A DNA stretch of 64,000 bases from Shewanella sp. TC10 (GCF_009663145.1 NZ_VKHR01000016.1:23-64022); one strand, 5' to 3'; shown: positions 1 through 8,900, counted from the first letter of the stretch. The notes: generated by a model from the sequence alone, not told the origin. Program-made: numbers and translations.

Positions 1-554
1 TGATGTTGACGATTGACTAAGCGCTTTACCTTTTCAATATCTTTAACAAAGCCTAGGTCCAACATACGGTCAGCTTCATCAATCACTAAATGAGTAACAA
101 ATGATAAGTCCAAATCATGTTGGCCTATGACATCAAAAAGTCGGCCTGGGGTTGCCACTAAAATATCAACGCCTTTAGCTATTGCTTTGCGTTGAGGGTT
201 AATGCTGGCGCCCCCGTATACAGCCACACTCTCAAATGGTAGAAACTGCGCATAATTGACAATATTTTGTTCAATCTGGATTGCGAGTTCTCGCGTTGGC
301 GTCATGATTAATACTCGAAGCCTTTGCCAAGCAGTTTTATTGTCTTGCTCTTCAAGTTGCTGCTCTAGAAGTGACAACAAAGGTAATGAGAAAGCAGCAG
401 TTTTACCTGTCCCCGTCTGAGCACTGGCTAAGATGTCTTTACCTTCAATGGCCAATGGCATCACAACTTGCTGAACAGGGGTCAATTTGTCATAACCGCA
501 AGCTGTTACAGCATCTAAAATAGGCTGTGAAAAGCCAATTGAATCAAAAGTCAT
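1..554 (-). CDS. rhlE: DEAD-box ATP-dependent RNA helicase, RhlE type (3' end outside window)
   Basis: The reading frame begins at an ATG at 554 and runs off the window edge after 184 codons, so only the first RecA-like domain is present. The Q motif with TPVQ lies near residue 25-28, motif I (AQTGTGKT) at 45-52, PTRELA at 86-91, TPGR at 135-138 and the DEAD box at 159-162, followed by RMLDLGF. The opening residues and the GGASINPQ stretch resemble E. coli RhlE more than SrmB, DbpA or CsdA. Such helicases unwind short RNA duplexes during ribosome assembly and RNA decay in the cytoplasm. The helicase C-terminal domain and any basic tail cannot be assessed. The helicase assignment is firm; the RhlE subgroup is probable. 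Confidence 0.85.
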   Translation of the reverse strand, partial: MTFDSIGFSQPILDAVTACGYDKLTPVQQVVMPLAIEGKDILASAQTGTGKTAAFSLPLLSLLEQQLEEQDNKTAWQRLRVLIMTPTRELAIQIEQNIVNYAQFLPFESVAVYGGASINPQRKAIAKGVDILVATPGRLFDVIGQHDLDLSFVTHLVIDEADRMLDLGFVKDIEKVKRLVNRQH

Positions 555-821
555 ATTTTTCTCTAATTTACACTACCAATAATGGCGTCATTGTAACGGC
601 TATGGCCTAATTTGGCGATTTATTCACAGGCTTTATATTGTGATAAAGCTAATAATGCCATCGCAGAATCACACTCGATGGTTTGTTTCTGTTGGGGGCT
701 GATACTTTAAAAATCAGATATCAAAGTAACAGTTTGTATCTTTATCTTTTTTCTGTTGCTTTCAACAAACCATTTAAGCAACATGCTAGCTACATAAATA
801 AAACAAAAATAAAGGCCTCAA

Positions 822-1442
822 ATGAAACTGTTGTACCCTGTATTATTCGCTCTTACTTTATCCGCATGTGGCGGAAGTTCAGATTCAAGCTCTCCAGATC
901 CAGTTGCGCCAGACCCGCTCCCACCAGTTGAAGATAAAGAGCTTCAAATGGATATCTGTTATTTAATGTCTACCACTCTGGGTGATATGACCTTAGCTAT
1001 TGATACAACTACGACGCCAATTACCGGGCAAAACTTCAAAAATTACGTAGATGAACAATTTTATGATGGCACTATTTTCCATCGAGTGATTCATAACTTT
1101 GTTTCTCAAGGTGGAGGGTTTACTTCAGGCTTAGTAGCAAAACCTGGTAATGACCCTATTGAGCTTGAAACTAATCTAGGCTTAACAAATGCTCATTATA
1201 CGGTTGCGATGGCAAGAACAAATGACTTCAACTCTGCGACATCACAGTTTTATATTAATGCCCTAGATAACACAGATCTTGATTATCAAAATAGTACTAG
1301 TCCAGGATACGCAGTATTTGGTCAAGTAGTTGAAGGGTTTGATGTAGCAGATCAGATCAACATCACCACCACAAGTAACGATATACCTGTCACTGAGATC
1401 GTGATTAACACTGTTGTGGAAACTGCTTGCCCTACAAGCTAA
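822..1442 (+). CDS. Lipoprotein cyclophilin-type peptidyl-prolyl cis-trans isomerase
   Basis: This 206-aa protein has a lipoprotein signal peptide whose lipobox ends LSAC, placing the lipidated cysteine at residue 16. A Ser/Pro/Asp-rich tether of about 25 residues follows, then a compact cyclophilin domain from about residue 45 to the end. The family signature FHRVI (86-90) followed by QGG (96-98) is clear, and the catalytic arginine of that motif is kept. It would catalyse prolyl isomerisation of envelope proteins from a membrane anchor. The start was chosen because the signal peptide begins there and an AAAGG-like ribosome site precedes it; a longer frame from 683 is in another phase. It is monocistronic and ends at a strong terminator hairpin. 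The aspartate after the lipid cysteine rule (residue 18 is glycine) does not suggest inner-membrane retention, so outer membrane is likely. Confidence 0.85.
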   Translation: MKLLYPVLFALTLSACGGSSDSSSPDPVAPDPLPPVEDKELQMDICYLMSTTLGDMTLAIDTTTTPITGQNFKNYVDEQFYDGTIFHRVIHNFVSQGGGFTSGLVAKPGNDPIELETNLGLTNAHYTVAMARTNDFNSATSQFYINALDNTDLDYQNSTSPGYAVFGQVVEGFDVADQINITTTSNDIPVTEIVINTVVETACPTS

Positions 1443-1473
1443 ACAGCTAAAGTCTTCTGATTAAACAGACTTA

Positions 1474-1512
1474 AATGCCTATAACTAATTTAGTTATAGG
1501 CATTTTCATTTT
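1474..1512 (+). terminator. Rho-independent terminator after the cyclophilin gene
   Basis: A perfect 15-bp inverted repeat (1474-1488 with 1490-1504) has a one-base centre and is followed by a T-rich tail. It starts about 30 bases after the cyclophilin stop codon. Confidence 0.8.
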
Positions 1513-1707
1513 CAGTTCAAATATGCTCTAGATCAAATCTAAATAGTAAAATCTGCGCCGAATCCCTCTTTGGTATTAAAACTACAAAACCGAGCAAAAC
1601 AAGTATGAATATATGACTTTAATCACAAACTATAGTGAGTTTGGTTGTTACTTTAACGACAGAAAAGAATTTTATCATTTTATATTTTACGCTTTTATGA
1701 GGTTTTT

Positions 1708-2856
1708 ATGGCTACTAAATTTTTTATCCCAAGTGTCAATGTGATTGGTCAAGGTGGTGTTGATGAAGCGATTAATGACATTAAAACATTAGGTTTTAAA
1801 CGTGCATTAATCGTCACCGATACACCTTTGGTAAAAATTGGTTTAGTTGACAAAGTCACCAGCAAACTCATTGAAAATGGCATTGCTGTGTTTGTATTTG
1901 ATGGCGTGCAACCAAACCCAACCATTGCCAATGTTGAAGCAGGCTTAGCGATGCTAAATGCCCACGAATGTGACTTTGTGATTTCTTTAGGCGGTGGATC
2001 ACCACATGATTGTGCAAAAGGTATTGCTTTAGTCGCAACCAATGGCGGAAAAATTGGTGATTATGAAGGTTTAGATATGTCTGCTAAACCACAAATGCCA
2101 CTTGTCGCTATTAACACCACAGCAGGCACAGCAAGTGAAATGACGCGTTTTTGTATTATTACCGATGAAAAACGTCATATTAAAATGGCTATCGTTGATA
2201 AAAACACCACGCCAATTTTATCAGTGAACGATCCTGAGCTCATGATAGAAAAACCTGCAGCATTAACGGCTGCAACAGGTATGGATGCGTTAACTCACGC
2301 CATTGAGGCTTATGTATCTATTGCGGCAACACCTATTACTGATGCCTGTGCAATTAAAGCCATTGAGCTTATCCAAGCGAATTTAATCAATGCCGTTGAG
2401 CAAGGTGACAATATTGATGCACGTGAGCAAATGGCTTACGCACAATTTTTAGCTGGTATGGCATTTAACAATGCAAGTCTGGGTTATGTTCATGCAATGG
2501 CGCATCAACTTGGTGGCTTCTACGACTTACCACATGGTGTGTGTAATGCGCTGTTACTCCCACATGTTCAGAGTTACAACGCCAAAGTAGTACCTGCAAA
2601 ATTAAAAGATATTGCAAAAGCGATGAATGTTGATATTGCAGGATTAACCGACGAGCAAGGTGCTGAAGCAGCTATCGATGCAATCAAAACCTTATCTGTC
2701 GCCGTTAATATTCCTGCGAATCTCACTGAGCTAGGGGTTAACCCAGAAGATATCCCTGTGCTTGCTGATAATGCATTAAAAGATGCTTGTGGCCTAACTA
2801 ACCCTAAGCAAGCAACACATGCTGAAATTTGCGAAATATTCACCAACGCACTATAA
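1708..2856 (+). CDS. yiaY: Iron-containing alcohol dehydrogenase, YiaY type
   Basis: The 382-aa protein belongs to the group III (Fe-dependent) alcohol dehydrogenases, which interconvert alcohols and aldehydes with NAD(H) in the cytoplasm. It matches E. coli YiaY (383 aa) almost end to end from memory of that sequence. The nucleotide-binding GGGSPHD lies at 95-101. The expected metal ligands are all present: Asp193 and His197 in [12 protein letters not shown], and His262 and His276 in [17 protein letters not shown]. The start ATG follows a GAGG ribosome site. It stands alone; the physiological substrate cannot be read from the sequence. Its stop codon sits on the first base of a tandem-repeat array. 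Confidence 0.93.
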   Translation: MATKFFIPSVNVIGQGGVDEAINDIKTLGFKRALIVTDTPLVKIGLVDKVTSKLIENGIAVFVFDGVQPNPTIANVEAGLAMLNAHECDFVISLGGGSPHDCAKGIALVATNGGKIGDYEGLDMSAKPQMPLVAINTTAGTASEMTRFCIITDEKRHIKMAIVDKNTTPILSVNDPELMIEKPAALTAATGMDALTHAIEAYVSIAATPITDACAIKAIELIQANLINAVEQGDNIDAREQMAYAQFLAGMAFNNASLGYVHAMAHQLGGFYDLPHGVCNALLLPHVQSYNAKVVPAKLKDIAKAMNVDIAGLTDEQGAEAAIDAIKTLSVAVNIPANLTELGVNPEDIPVLADNALKDACGLTNPKQATHAEICEIFTNAL

Positions 2857-2951
2857 GTATAAAGAAAGAATTAATAGCAAGTATAAAGAAAGAATTAATA
2901 GCAAGTATAAAGAAAGAATTAATAGCAAGTATAAAGAAAGAAGCAGTAGCA
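2856..2951. repeat. Four-copy 24-bp tandem repeat beginning at the yiaY stop codon
   Basis: Three identical 24-base units (2856-2879, 2880-2903, 2904-2927) and a fourth with a changed second half (2928-2951) lie head to tail. The unit opens AGTATAAAGAAAGAATTAAT. Because 24 is a multiple of three, all frames stay in register, which produces a spurious reading frame of repeated SIKKELIA. Confidence 0.95.
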
Positions 2952-2988
2952 AAACTTATTAAAAATGATTGCTATAGCAATGTTTGGT

Positions 2989-3016
2989 TATGCACAACTG
3001 CATTAGGTTGTGCATA
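2989..3016. other. Inverted repeat downstream of yiaY
   Basis: A 10-bp perfect stem (TATGCACAAC at 2989-2998 with its complement at 3007-3016) encloses an 8-base loop. No T-run follows, so it may act as an mRNA 3' stabiliser or a weak terminator. Confidence 0.45.
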
Positions 3017-3246
3017 GCTCATTATTGTCTTATTGATGTATCAGACTCAGCTAGTAAGTACACGCTTCGGCTATTAATCGTGCAATACACACAAACAAAT
3101 AAACCACTCAACACTCTGAATTTATTAAATAAAAAAAGTTAACCCATTAACATTTGTTAACTAGATCTAACTTCTATAAATAACCGTTGACCAAAGTTAA
3201 ATTAGCGGTCTATGATGAATTACATTCTTAAAAAAGTAGGTAAGCT

Positions 3247-3612
3247 ATGACAGCAATCACTCATGTGTACAACTACACAGTAAGATGTCCTCATTACAAA
3301 GAAAACGAAAAACCAGCCAGCTGGTTAAATCATGTCGAAGTCAATCAATCTAGCGAAATCGCCTTAAACAGAATCACAAAATGGCATGATGAGCCAGGTA
3401 CAAAAGCCTTCAAAAGTGGCGAGTTTGTCGTCAGGAAATCCAATACGGATGACACATACTATGCTATGCAAAGTAACCGTATGTTCAACAATGCCCATTC
3501 ATTAGTTACCTTCAAAGTATTCTTAGACAAATGCTGTCAAGATGCTGACCCAGAGAAAATTATCGCTCATCTTGTTGAAGACTATAACGGTCGCTTAGCT
3601 AAAGCACAGTAA
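3247..3612 (+). CDS. Hypothetical protein, 121 aa
   Basis: I do not recognise this family. The product is a small soluble protein with no signal peptide or membrane segment. It has charged and aromatic-rich stretches (HVYNYTVRCPHY near the start), a Cys-Cys pair near residue 93, and a predicted helical C-terminus. It is credible as a gene because it has an AGGTAAG ribosome site just upstream of the ATG, codon use like its neighbours, and a two-hairpin terminator just after it. It stands alone between yiaY and ndh, so context gives no function. Confidence 0.75.
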   Translation: MTAITHVYNYTVRCPHYKENEKPASWLNHVEVNQSSEIALNRITKWHDEPGTKAFKSGEFVVRKSNTDDTYYAMQSNRMFNNAHSLVTFKVFLDKCCQDADPEKIIAHLVEDYNGRLAKAQ

Positions 3613-3621
3613 TTGCTTACT

Positions 3622-3693
3622 TATAGCGATATTGAGTTAAATAACAATCGCTATACTGATACCGACAAGTTTTTGCTTGTCGGTTTTGTGTTT
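3622..3693 (+). terminator. Double-hairpin terminator after the 121-aa gene
   Basis: The first hairpin pairs 3622-3630 with 3647-3655 (9 bp). The second pairs ACCGACAAG (3661-3669) with its complement at 3676-3684 and is followed by a T-rich tail, giving a standard intrinsic terminator. Confidence 0.85.
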
Positions 3694-4063
3694 TAGGCGA
3701 CATTTTTTATTGGAATTAGTGATCCATTGCTCATTTTTTTATTCTGTTTTAATAGTCGATCACACTTTAACGAACTTATTTAGACGTCCCCTACTGTTTA
3801 ATATATAAACATCTCTATCTGAATTTCTAACCTCTAATGTACTTCATTACCAGCAACTCGCTGTGGTGACCCATATGTTGTACTAAAATTTAGCGCTAAC
3901 GCTATGTAGTTGATTTCACTCTTTGGGCTCAATACCCACACTAATCAACGTCACCCCGACTAAGCATTCAACCAATTTATCCAGTAAACACTTGGTTCAT
4001 AGTTGTGGTTTTAAAGAAATTTTACCGAATTATTTTAATCTTAAGTCAAAGGAGCATCACACG
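3694..4063. other. Intergenic region upstream of ndh
   Basis: About 370 bases hold no convincing gene. The only structure noted is a short palindrome around 3891-3904 (TAGCG/CGCTA). A frame continuous with ndh extends back to 3923 but is not used, as explained under ndh. The ndh promoter is presumably here but no clear -35/-10 pair was chosen. Confidence 0.5.
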
Positions 4064-5365
4064 ATGCAAGCAGTTCCAAATATCGTCATCATCGGTGGCG
4101 GCGCAGGTGGTATGGAAATCGCCACTAAATTAGGCCGTAAAGTTGGCAAGAAAGGCAAAGCAAAAGTCACTTTAGTTGATTGCGCAGAAAGCCATGTTTG
4201 GAAACCTTTATTACATGAAGTAGCAACGGGTGCTCTTGATATTGGTCTAGATGCAATTAGCTACCGTGGACACGCATCAGATCATGGTTATCACTTTCAA
4301 CAAGGTGCCATGATAGATATTAATCGAGATGAAAAGCACATCATTCTTGCCCCTATCAATGATGATGAAGGCCAAGAGCTACTACCTGCTCGTAAAATCC
4401 CATACGATTATGCTGTTATTGCCATTGGTAGCGTTGCTAACGACTTTAAAATCCCCGGCGTTAAAGAGCACAGTGTGTTCTTAGATAACACTGAGCAAGC
4501 GATGTCTATTCGTAAAATTTTATTGAATAAATTTATGCGATACGCCAGTCATCATCAGCTAGATGAAAAAATAAAAATTGCCGTTGTCGGCGCTGGTGCA
4601 ACTGGCGTTGAAATGTCAGCTGAAATGCACCATGCCGTTGATCAGTTAAGTGGCTTTGGTTATAAAATCGATACCAGTTTACTTGAGGTAACACTTATCG
4701 AAGCAGATGAGCGTATTTTACCGAAAGTAGATAAAGTTGAAATTTCAAACTCAGTGACTCGCGAACTTAAACAGTTGGGCGTTAACGTCATGACTAATAC
4801 ACGCATTACCGAGGTCAGCCCTGAAGGTCTATCGACTACTGATGGAAACTTAATTCCTTCAGATATGGTCATTTGGTCTACTGGTGTTAAAGCGCCAGAC
4901 TTTCTAAATAGTATCGGCGGATTAGAGAGTAACCATATTAATCAAGTCATGGTTAAGCAAAACATGCAAACCACCTATGACGACCATATTTTCTCAATTG
5001 GGGATTGTGCAGCCTGCCCACAAGAAGACGGTAGCTGGGTTCCTCCACGTGGTCAATCAGCGAGGCAAATGGCCTTAATGACAGCTGACAACATCATGTT
5101 AATGCTTGATGGTAAAGCGCCAACCAATGAGTATGTCTATAAAGATCTTGGCTCGCTGGTTAATTTATCTAAGTTCCATACAGTAGGTAACTTAATGTCA
5201 TTTATGGGTGGTGGTGTACTCGTTGAAGGTAAGATCGCCCGATTTGTCTATACATCACTTTATCGTCGCCATTTGATTGAATTACATGGTGTAGTAAAAG
5301 GGACATTAATGATGTTAGCCAAAGGTATTGGACGCATTATTCATCCGCACCTTAAGCTCCACTAA
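4064..5365 (+). CDS. ndh: Type II NADH dehydrogenase (NADH:quinone oxidoreductase)
   Basis: The 433-aa product (E. coli Ndh is 434) is a membrane-associated flavoprotein that passes electrons from NADH to quinone without pumping protons. The FAD-binding GxGxxG is at residues 11-16 (GGGAGG) and the NADH-binding GAGATG at 176-181. A further SIGDCAACP motif fits the conserved FAD-contacting region, and the hydrophobic/basic C-terminus fits membrane attachment. The frame is open from 3923, but ATG 4064 was chosen because AAAGGAG lies just upstream and the protein then begins directly before the first beta strand. It is monocistronic and ends in a strong bidirectional terminator. Confidence 0.93.
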   Translation: MQAVPNIVIIGGGAGGMEIATKLGRKVGKKGKAKVTLVDCAESHVWKPLLHEVATGALDIGLDAISYRGHASDHGYHFQQGAMIDINRDEKHIILAPINDDEGQELLPARKIPYDYAVIAIGSVANDFKIPGVKEHSVFLDNTEQAMSIRKILLNKFMRYASHHQLDEKIKIAVVGAGATGVEMSAEMHHAVDQLSGFGYKIDTSLLEVTLIEADERILPKVDKVEISNSVTRELKQLGVNVMTNTRITEVSPEGLSTTDGNLIPSDMVIWSTGVKAPDFLNSIGGLESNHINQVMVKQNMQTTYDDHIFSIGDCAACPQEDGSWVPPRGQSARQMALMTADNIMLMLDGKAPTNEYVYKDLGSLVNLSKFHTVGNLMSFMGGGVLVEGKIARFVYTSLYRRHLIELHGVVKGTLMMLAKGIGRIIHPHLKLH

Positions 5366-5431
5366 ATATTAGTCGGAAATAGTTTTGCTCACTATCTTGG
5401 TAATGAATTTTATTAAGTAGCTGAATATAAT

Positions 5432-5469
5432 AAAAAAGCCCACTTCATTTAAATGAAGTGGGCTTTTTA
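5432..5469. terminator. Bidirectional terminator between ndh and the thioesterase gene
   Basis: A perfect 36-bp palindrome (5433-5450 with 5451-5468) has an A-run on the left and a T-run on the right, so it can stop transcription from both convergent genes. Confidence 0.92.
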
Positions 5470-5497
5470 GTGCTTGCGCACTATGCATAATTAATTT

Positions 5498-5866
5498 CTA
5501 AGCTGCATTTGCCCTTATTCCATGAGGAACGGGTAAGCCTCGTTCATTAATATTAACGAATACGACCTTATCCACAAAAGCAATCGGGGCGTTATTTAAA
5601 CTGTTTCGGACTTTACAGCGTAAGGTAATAGAGCTTTGTCCTAAACTAATAATTTCCATACCGAACTCAATCACATCCCCAAGAGAAGCTGGGCTCATGA
5701 AGTTTATCTCTGAGACTAATTTCGGCATCAGTAATTTACTGTGCATTTGGCAGCGGGCAAAAATTGAAGTCTCTTCGTTAAGCCAGTTCATTAACTGACC
5801 ACAGCATAGATTTTTATCAGAATTTAAATCAATAGGTTTTACAATATGACGGCCTAAATATTCCAT
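5498..5866 (-). CDS. Acyl-CoA thioesterase, hotdog fold
   Basis: The 122-aa protein matches the single-domain hotdog acyl-CoA thioesterases, which hydrolyse acyl-CoA to free acid and CoA in the cytoplasm. The helix motif CCGQLMNWLNEE (about 21-32) corresponds to the GG-L-W-DE active-site segment of the YciA/ACOT class, here with Cys-Gly in place of Gly-Gly and Asn in place of the usual Asp. The following strand pattern (FMSPASLGDVIEFGMEIISLG) is typical. Length fits one domain. Those active-site differences make substrate and even activity uncertain. It is transcribed alone toward ndh and shares its terminator. Confidence 0.75.
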   Translation of the reverse strand: MEYLGRHIVKPIDLNSDKNLCCGQLMNWLNEETSIFARCQMHSKLLMPKLVSEINFMSPASLGDVIEFGMEIISLGQSSITLRCKVRNSLNNAPIAFVDKVVFVNINERGLPVPHGIRANAA

Positions 5867-6214
5867 GATATTGATCCTTAAATTATGAATACCCCTAAAG
5901 AGGTAGCAAGTTCAATACCATAAAATTAAACCATTGATTAATATCACCATTTTATATTTTAATAAAATTATAAAAGAGTCTTATGACCTAATTGAAAGCA
6001 AACTATCTCTTTATTGCACCAAAAAAAGCATAACTTATACCTAAGTTGTAGTAACACATACTCGACCTTACACACCCGCTGGTTGGTCACGACTAGGTCG
6101 TACAAGGGGACCTGTTGGTATCGTAACTCACATTTGGACAAAAACGTTTTAAGAGCAACAATTTTATACCTCATATAAATTGGGTTAGTTACTTAAGACC
6201 ATTACTTCTATCTA
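5867..6214. other. Intergenic stretch without a supported gene
   Basis: The region holds a 68-codon - strand frame (5968-6174) whose sequence is rich in Cys, Tyr and Leu, has no recognisable domain and no good ribosome site. I do not count it as a gene. The upstream regulatory region of the thioesterase is expected near 5867-5960. Confidence 0.5.
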
Positions 6215-6219
6215 ATCCA

Positions 6220-6330
6220 TTGCCTGCCGCAGGCTCTTGTGCAAGCACGACTGTGACACGCTGCAAGTTCATCCCTGAAAGCTCGGCCATGACGTCCATG
6301 TCATGGACGGTCACAGCCGTGCTTACACCG
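6220..6330. repeat. Nested inverted-repeat element A
   Basis: Outer arms AGCACGACTGTGAC (about 6244-6257) and its near-complement (6309-6322, one mismatch) enclose an inner 8-bp inverted repeat CGTCCATG/CATGGACG (6293-6300 with 6302-6309). A small palindrome GCCTG-CCG-CAGGC lies just outside at 6222-6234. The layout is that of a dispersed intergenic palindromic repeat; this is inferred, as no second copy is in the window. Confidence 0.6.
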
Positions 6331-6423
6331 GAATTTTCATTTCTTCGATTTAACTTTAATCGCGTCAACTTAAAGATAAAAAAGATACAAATCTAAAAGA
6401 CTCCATTTGAATTGAGGACGTTG

Positions 6424-6508
6424 AAGAAAATAGCGTGAGCCTGACAGGACGTCAGGCTAGCTTTCGCGGTGCAGGGATGCACCATCGGAAGCGTTAGCAT
6501 TTTCGAAT
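6424..6508. repeat. Nested inverted-repeat element B
   Basis: Two adjacent hairpins are visible: AGCCTGAC (6438-6445) with 6451-6458, and GGTGC (6468-6472) with GCACC (6479-6483). Imperfect outer arms of the GAAAAT-AGC type bracket both. It resembles the preceding element in architecture (small stems carrying GACGTC-like cores) and may be another dispersed repeat. Confidence 0.55.
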
Positions 6509-6605
6509 AAGGCTGAAGCAGTCTACAAGGGAGGTTAAAAGCTGGATGATTCTCCGTTGGAAATTTTGCTGTTTAAATTTCGCCGGAGCTGCGGGGTGTT
6601 CTAAG

Positions 6606-6630
6606 AGGGAGTCGCAGTTCACTCCCTTTT
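6606..6630 (+). terminator. Possible terminator-like hairpin in the 6.2-6.8 kb repeat field
   Basis: AGGGAGT (6606-6612) pairs with ACTCCCT (6621-6627) across an 8-base loop and is followed by TTT. It could end an unrecognised + strand RNA in this region; there is no + strand gene directly upstream to explain it. Confidence 0.35.
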
Positions 6631-6763
6631 AGTCTGGTGTGGGCGAAGCGCCACGACTTTGATTTAGACGTTGACCTAGACTTTGAATTTAGATTCTATT
6701 CAAATCTAGAAATCATTAGCTAACGAAAGCAGCTAACAAATCTTGGGGCTGATCTGATTTAGG

Positions 6764-6812
6764 GCAACCTGTCAGTTCTAGTCACATCGAGGAAACGAAA
6801 CCGACAGGTTGC
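6764..6812. repeat. Long-loop inverted repeat downstream of ltaE
   Basis: GCAACCTGTC (6764-6773) is perfectly complementary to 6803-6812, with a 29-base loop. It lies about 60 bases beyond the ltaE stop codon, with no T-run. Confidence 0.55.
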
Positions 6813-6874
6813 ATTCAGACTAATTCACCTAAGTTATGCTTTTCAATTGCCTTTGGGTGGACAATATTCAGTGG

Positions 6875-7900
6875 CTATTGAGTTCTCGCTTGAGGCAGGC
6901 ACTTCTTAAGCGCATCAATAAACGTTAAAACGTCTTGACGTCTGATATCTTTATGAGTAACAAAACGCAATGAATAAGTTGCACTAATTAATATCCCCTG
7001 TTGCGATAGCAACAAGGTTAAATGGTTAACATCAAAACGTTTATCGAGTTCAGCGAACACCATGTTTGTTTGAACCTGTTTAGCATCAACATTAAATTCC
7101 GCCATCTCAGTTAAATGTTGAGCGAGTAAAGCAGCGTTGTCATGATCTTCTGCTAACCTATCAACCTGTTCAGTAATAGCGAGCTCAGCCGCTGCTGCGA
7201 TAATGCCAGCTTGGCGCATTCCACCTCCAAGCATTTTGCGCCAGCGAACCGCTTTTTTTATCAAACGTTCATCGCCAAGTAAAATAGAGCCTACAGGCGC
7301 GGCTAAGCCTTTCGATAAACAAATTGATACCGAGTCAAAATATTGAGTAATTTCGCTTATTTGAACATTTTGAGCCACAGCAGCATTAGCAACACGGGCA
7401 CCATCTAAATGAATTTTTAACCCTCGATTGAACGCTAAAGTTTGCGCGTCAGCAAGGTATTGTTGAGGTAAAACTTTACCACCAATAGTATTCTCAATAC
7501 TCAATAAGCGAGTGTGCGCAAAATGGACATCATCAGGTTTGATTGCCGCTTCAATATCTGACAATAAGATACTACCATCAGCTTGATTATTTAACGGTTG
7601 TGGCTGAATACTGCCAAGCACAGCTGCCCCACCACCTTCAAACTTATAATTATGGGCTTGCTGTCCGCACAAATACTCATCGCCGCGTTCACAATGGCTC
7701 ATAAGCGCTAAAAGGTTAGCTTGAGTACCTGAACTAACAAATAAGGCACTATCAAAGCCAAAACGCTCTGCGGCCATATCTTGTAAACGGTTGACGGTAG
7801 GATCATCACCATAAACATCATCACCAACCTCGGCAGTAGCCATTGCTTTGCGCATCGCATCGGTTGGTTTGGTCACAGTATCACTTCGAAAATCTATCAT
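6875..7900 (-). CDS. ltaE: Low-specificity L-threonine aldolase
   Basis: This PLP-dependent enzyme cleaves L-threonine and L-allo-threonine to glycine and acetaldehyde in the cytoplasm. The protein (341 aa) aligns from memory with E. coli LtaE throughout: it opens MIDFRSDTVTKP, has VGDDVYGDDPTVN near 25-37, the HLDGAR motif near 164-169, and the PLP-binding lysine at 197 in CLSKGL, the same number as in E. coli. The ATG at 7900 was chosen to match the family N-terminus; an in-frame TTG at 7912 would add four residues. It is a single gene, transcribed away from the mscS/ompA-like pair. Confidence 0.93.
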   Translation of the reverse strand: MIDFRSDTVTKPTDAMRKAMATAEVGDDVYGDDPTVNRLQDMAAERFGFDSALFVSSGTQANLLALMSHCERGDEYLCGQQAHNYKFEGGGAAVLGSIQPQPLNNQADGSILLSDIEAAIKPDDVHFAHTRLLSIENTIGGKVLPQQYLADAQTLAFNRGLKIHLDGARVANAAVAQNVQISEITQYFDSVSICLSKGLAAPVGSILLGDERLIKKAVRWRKMLGGGMRQAGIIAAAAELAITEQVDRLAEDHDNAALLAQHLTEMAEFNVDAKQVQTNMVFAELDKRFDVNHLTLLLSQQGILISATYSLRFVTHKDIRRQDVLTFIDALKKCLPQARTQ

Positions 7901-8002
7901 GTTTATTCTCAACTACATCAAGCTCGTTTAAAAGCAGTGTTAAAATATAAGAAACTCATTCTACCTTAAAAAATATTGTCATAGCTGAGTTAAATCTCAC
8001 AA

Positions 8003-8031
8003 ACAAAAAAGCCAGCATAAATGCTGACTTT
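8003..8031 (-). terminator. Terminator after mscS
   Basis: On the - strand a stem (8011-8018 with 8021-8028, one mismatch, extended by A-T pairs) is followed by a run of six T (complement of 8005-8010). It starts about 25 bases after the mscS stop codon. Confidence 0.8.
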
Positions 8032-8053
8032 AAAGTGATTGCTTAACTCGGTA

Positions 8054-8878
8054 TTACTGAGCTGGCATATCTTTTAAGTGTAAATCCATTTGCGGGAATG
8101 GAATTTCAATATTAGCTGCATCGAGTGCATTTTTAATTTGCTCTAGTAACTCAAAATGAGCCGGCCAGTAATCTGCTGTTTTAACCCATGGACGAACCAC
8201 AAAGTTGATAGAACAATCTGCTAACTCACCTAGTGCAACAGTGTATTCAGGATCTTTAAGTACATATTGATTGTTATCTAATACAGAAGAAATAACTTTC
8301 TTGGTTTCTGCAATATCAGCCGTGTAACCTACACCAATGACCAAATCAACTCGACGGGTTTCTTTAGTTGAGTAATTAGTAATAGTGCCATCCATCATTG
8401 CTGAGTTTGGAGCAATAATCGTTTTGTTATCGCCTGTACGAAGCTTAGTTGAGAAAATGGTAATTTCTTCAATCACACCAGCGACACCAGCGGCTTCAAC
8501 AAAATCACCTACACGACAAGGGCGGAAGATAACCATCAATACGCCTGCGGCAAAGTTTGATAAAGACCCCTGAAGCGCCAAACCAACAGCAAGACCAGCA
8601 GCACCAATAACAGCAACTAGAGAAGCAGTTTGAACACCAATCTGTCCTAAGGTAGCAATGATGGTGAATACAAAAACTAATCCCCATACTAAATTACCAA
8701 CAAAAGATGCCACTGTTTGGTCAATTTTGCGGCCTATCATCATTTTTGTGGTTAAATTCTTAGCCACATTTGCCAGATATTTACCAATAATAAATATCAC
8801 AATTGCCATGACAACTTTCAAGCCGTACGTCACGATAAGCTCTGGGGCTTGCGCCATCAAACCTTCAATATTTTCCAT
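8054..8878 (-). CDS. mscS: Small-conductance mechanosensitive channel MscS
   Basis: MscS is a heptameric inner-membrane channel that opens under membrane tension to release solutes on osmotic downshock. The 274-aa protein (E. coli MscS 286) has TM1 at about 15-33, TM2 at 58-78, and the pore-lining TM3 at 86-117 with the Gly/Ala-rich pattern IGAAGLAVGLALQGSLSN. The beta domain (RPCRVGDFVEAAG) and the C-terminal alpha/beta vestibule follow. It is the size of the minimal channel with no extra regulatory domain. It lies 22 bases after the OmpA-domain gene, so the two probably form an operon. Confidence 0.93.
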   Translation of the reverse strand: MENIEGLMAQAPELIVTYGLKVVMAIVIFIIGKYLANVAKNLTTKMMIGRKIDQTVASFVGNLVWGLVFVFTIIATLGQIGVQTASLVAVIGAAGLAVGLALQGSLSNFAAGVLMVIFRPCRVGDFVEAAGVAGVIEEITIFSTKLRTGDNKTIIAPNSAMMDGTITNYSTKETRRVDLVIGVGYTADIAETKKVISSVLDNNQYVLKDPEYTVALGELADCSINFVVRPWVKTADYWPAHFELLEQIKNALDAANIEIPFPQMDLHLKDMPAQ

Positions 8879-8900
8879 TGTCTTACTCCCTTAATAAAAA

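Noticed and set aside
683-931. 82-codon + strand frame overlapping the cyclophilin start
   Set aside because: It covers the cyclophilin signal peptide in another frame and has no recognisable sequence; the lipoprotein frame is clearly the gene.
2856-2951. Repeat array as a possible CRISPR
   Set aside because: Units are directly adjacent with no spacers, and no cas genes are near.
2829-3017. 62-codon + strand frame of SIKKELIA repeats
   Set aside because: It begins inside yiaY in another frame and is open only because the 24-bp tandem repeat keeps frame. No ribosome site or family.
5968-6174. 68-codon - strand frame
   Set aside because: Cys/Tyr/Leu-rich composition, no ribosome site, no family, and surrounding sequence is repeat-rich and non-coding.
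6220-6812. tRNA or rRNA fragment in the repeat field
   Set aside because: No cloverleaf, CCA end or rRNA core sequence could be found; the stems do not form a tRNA pattern.
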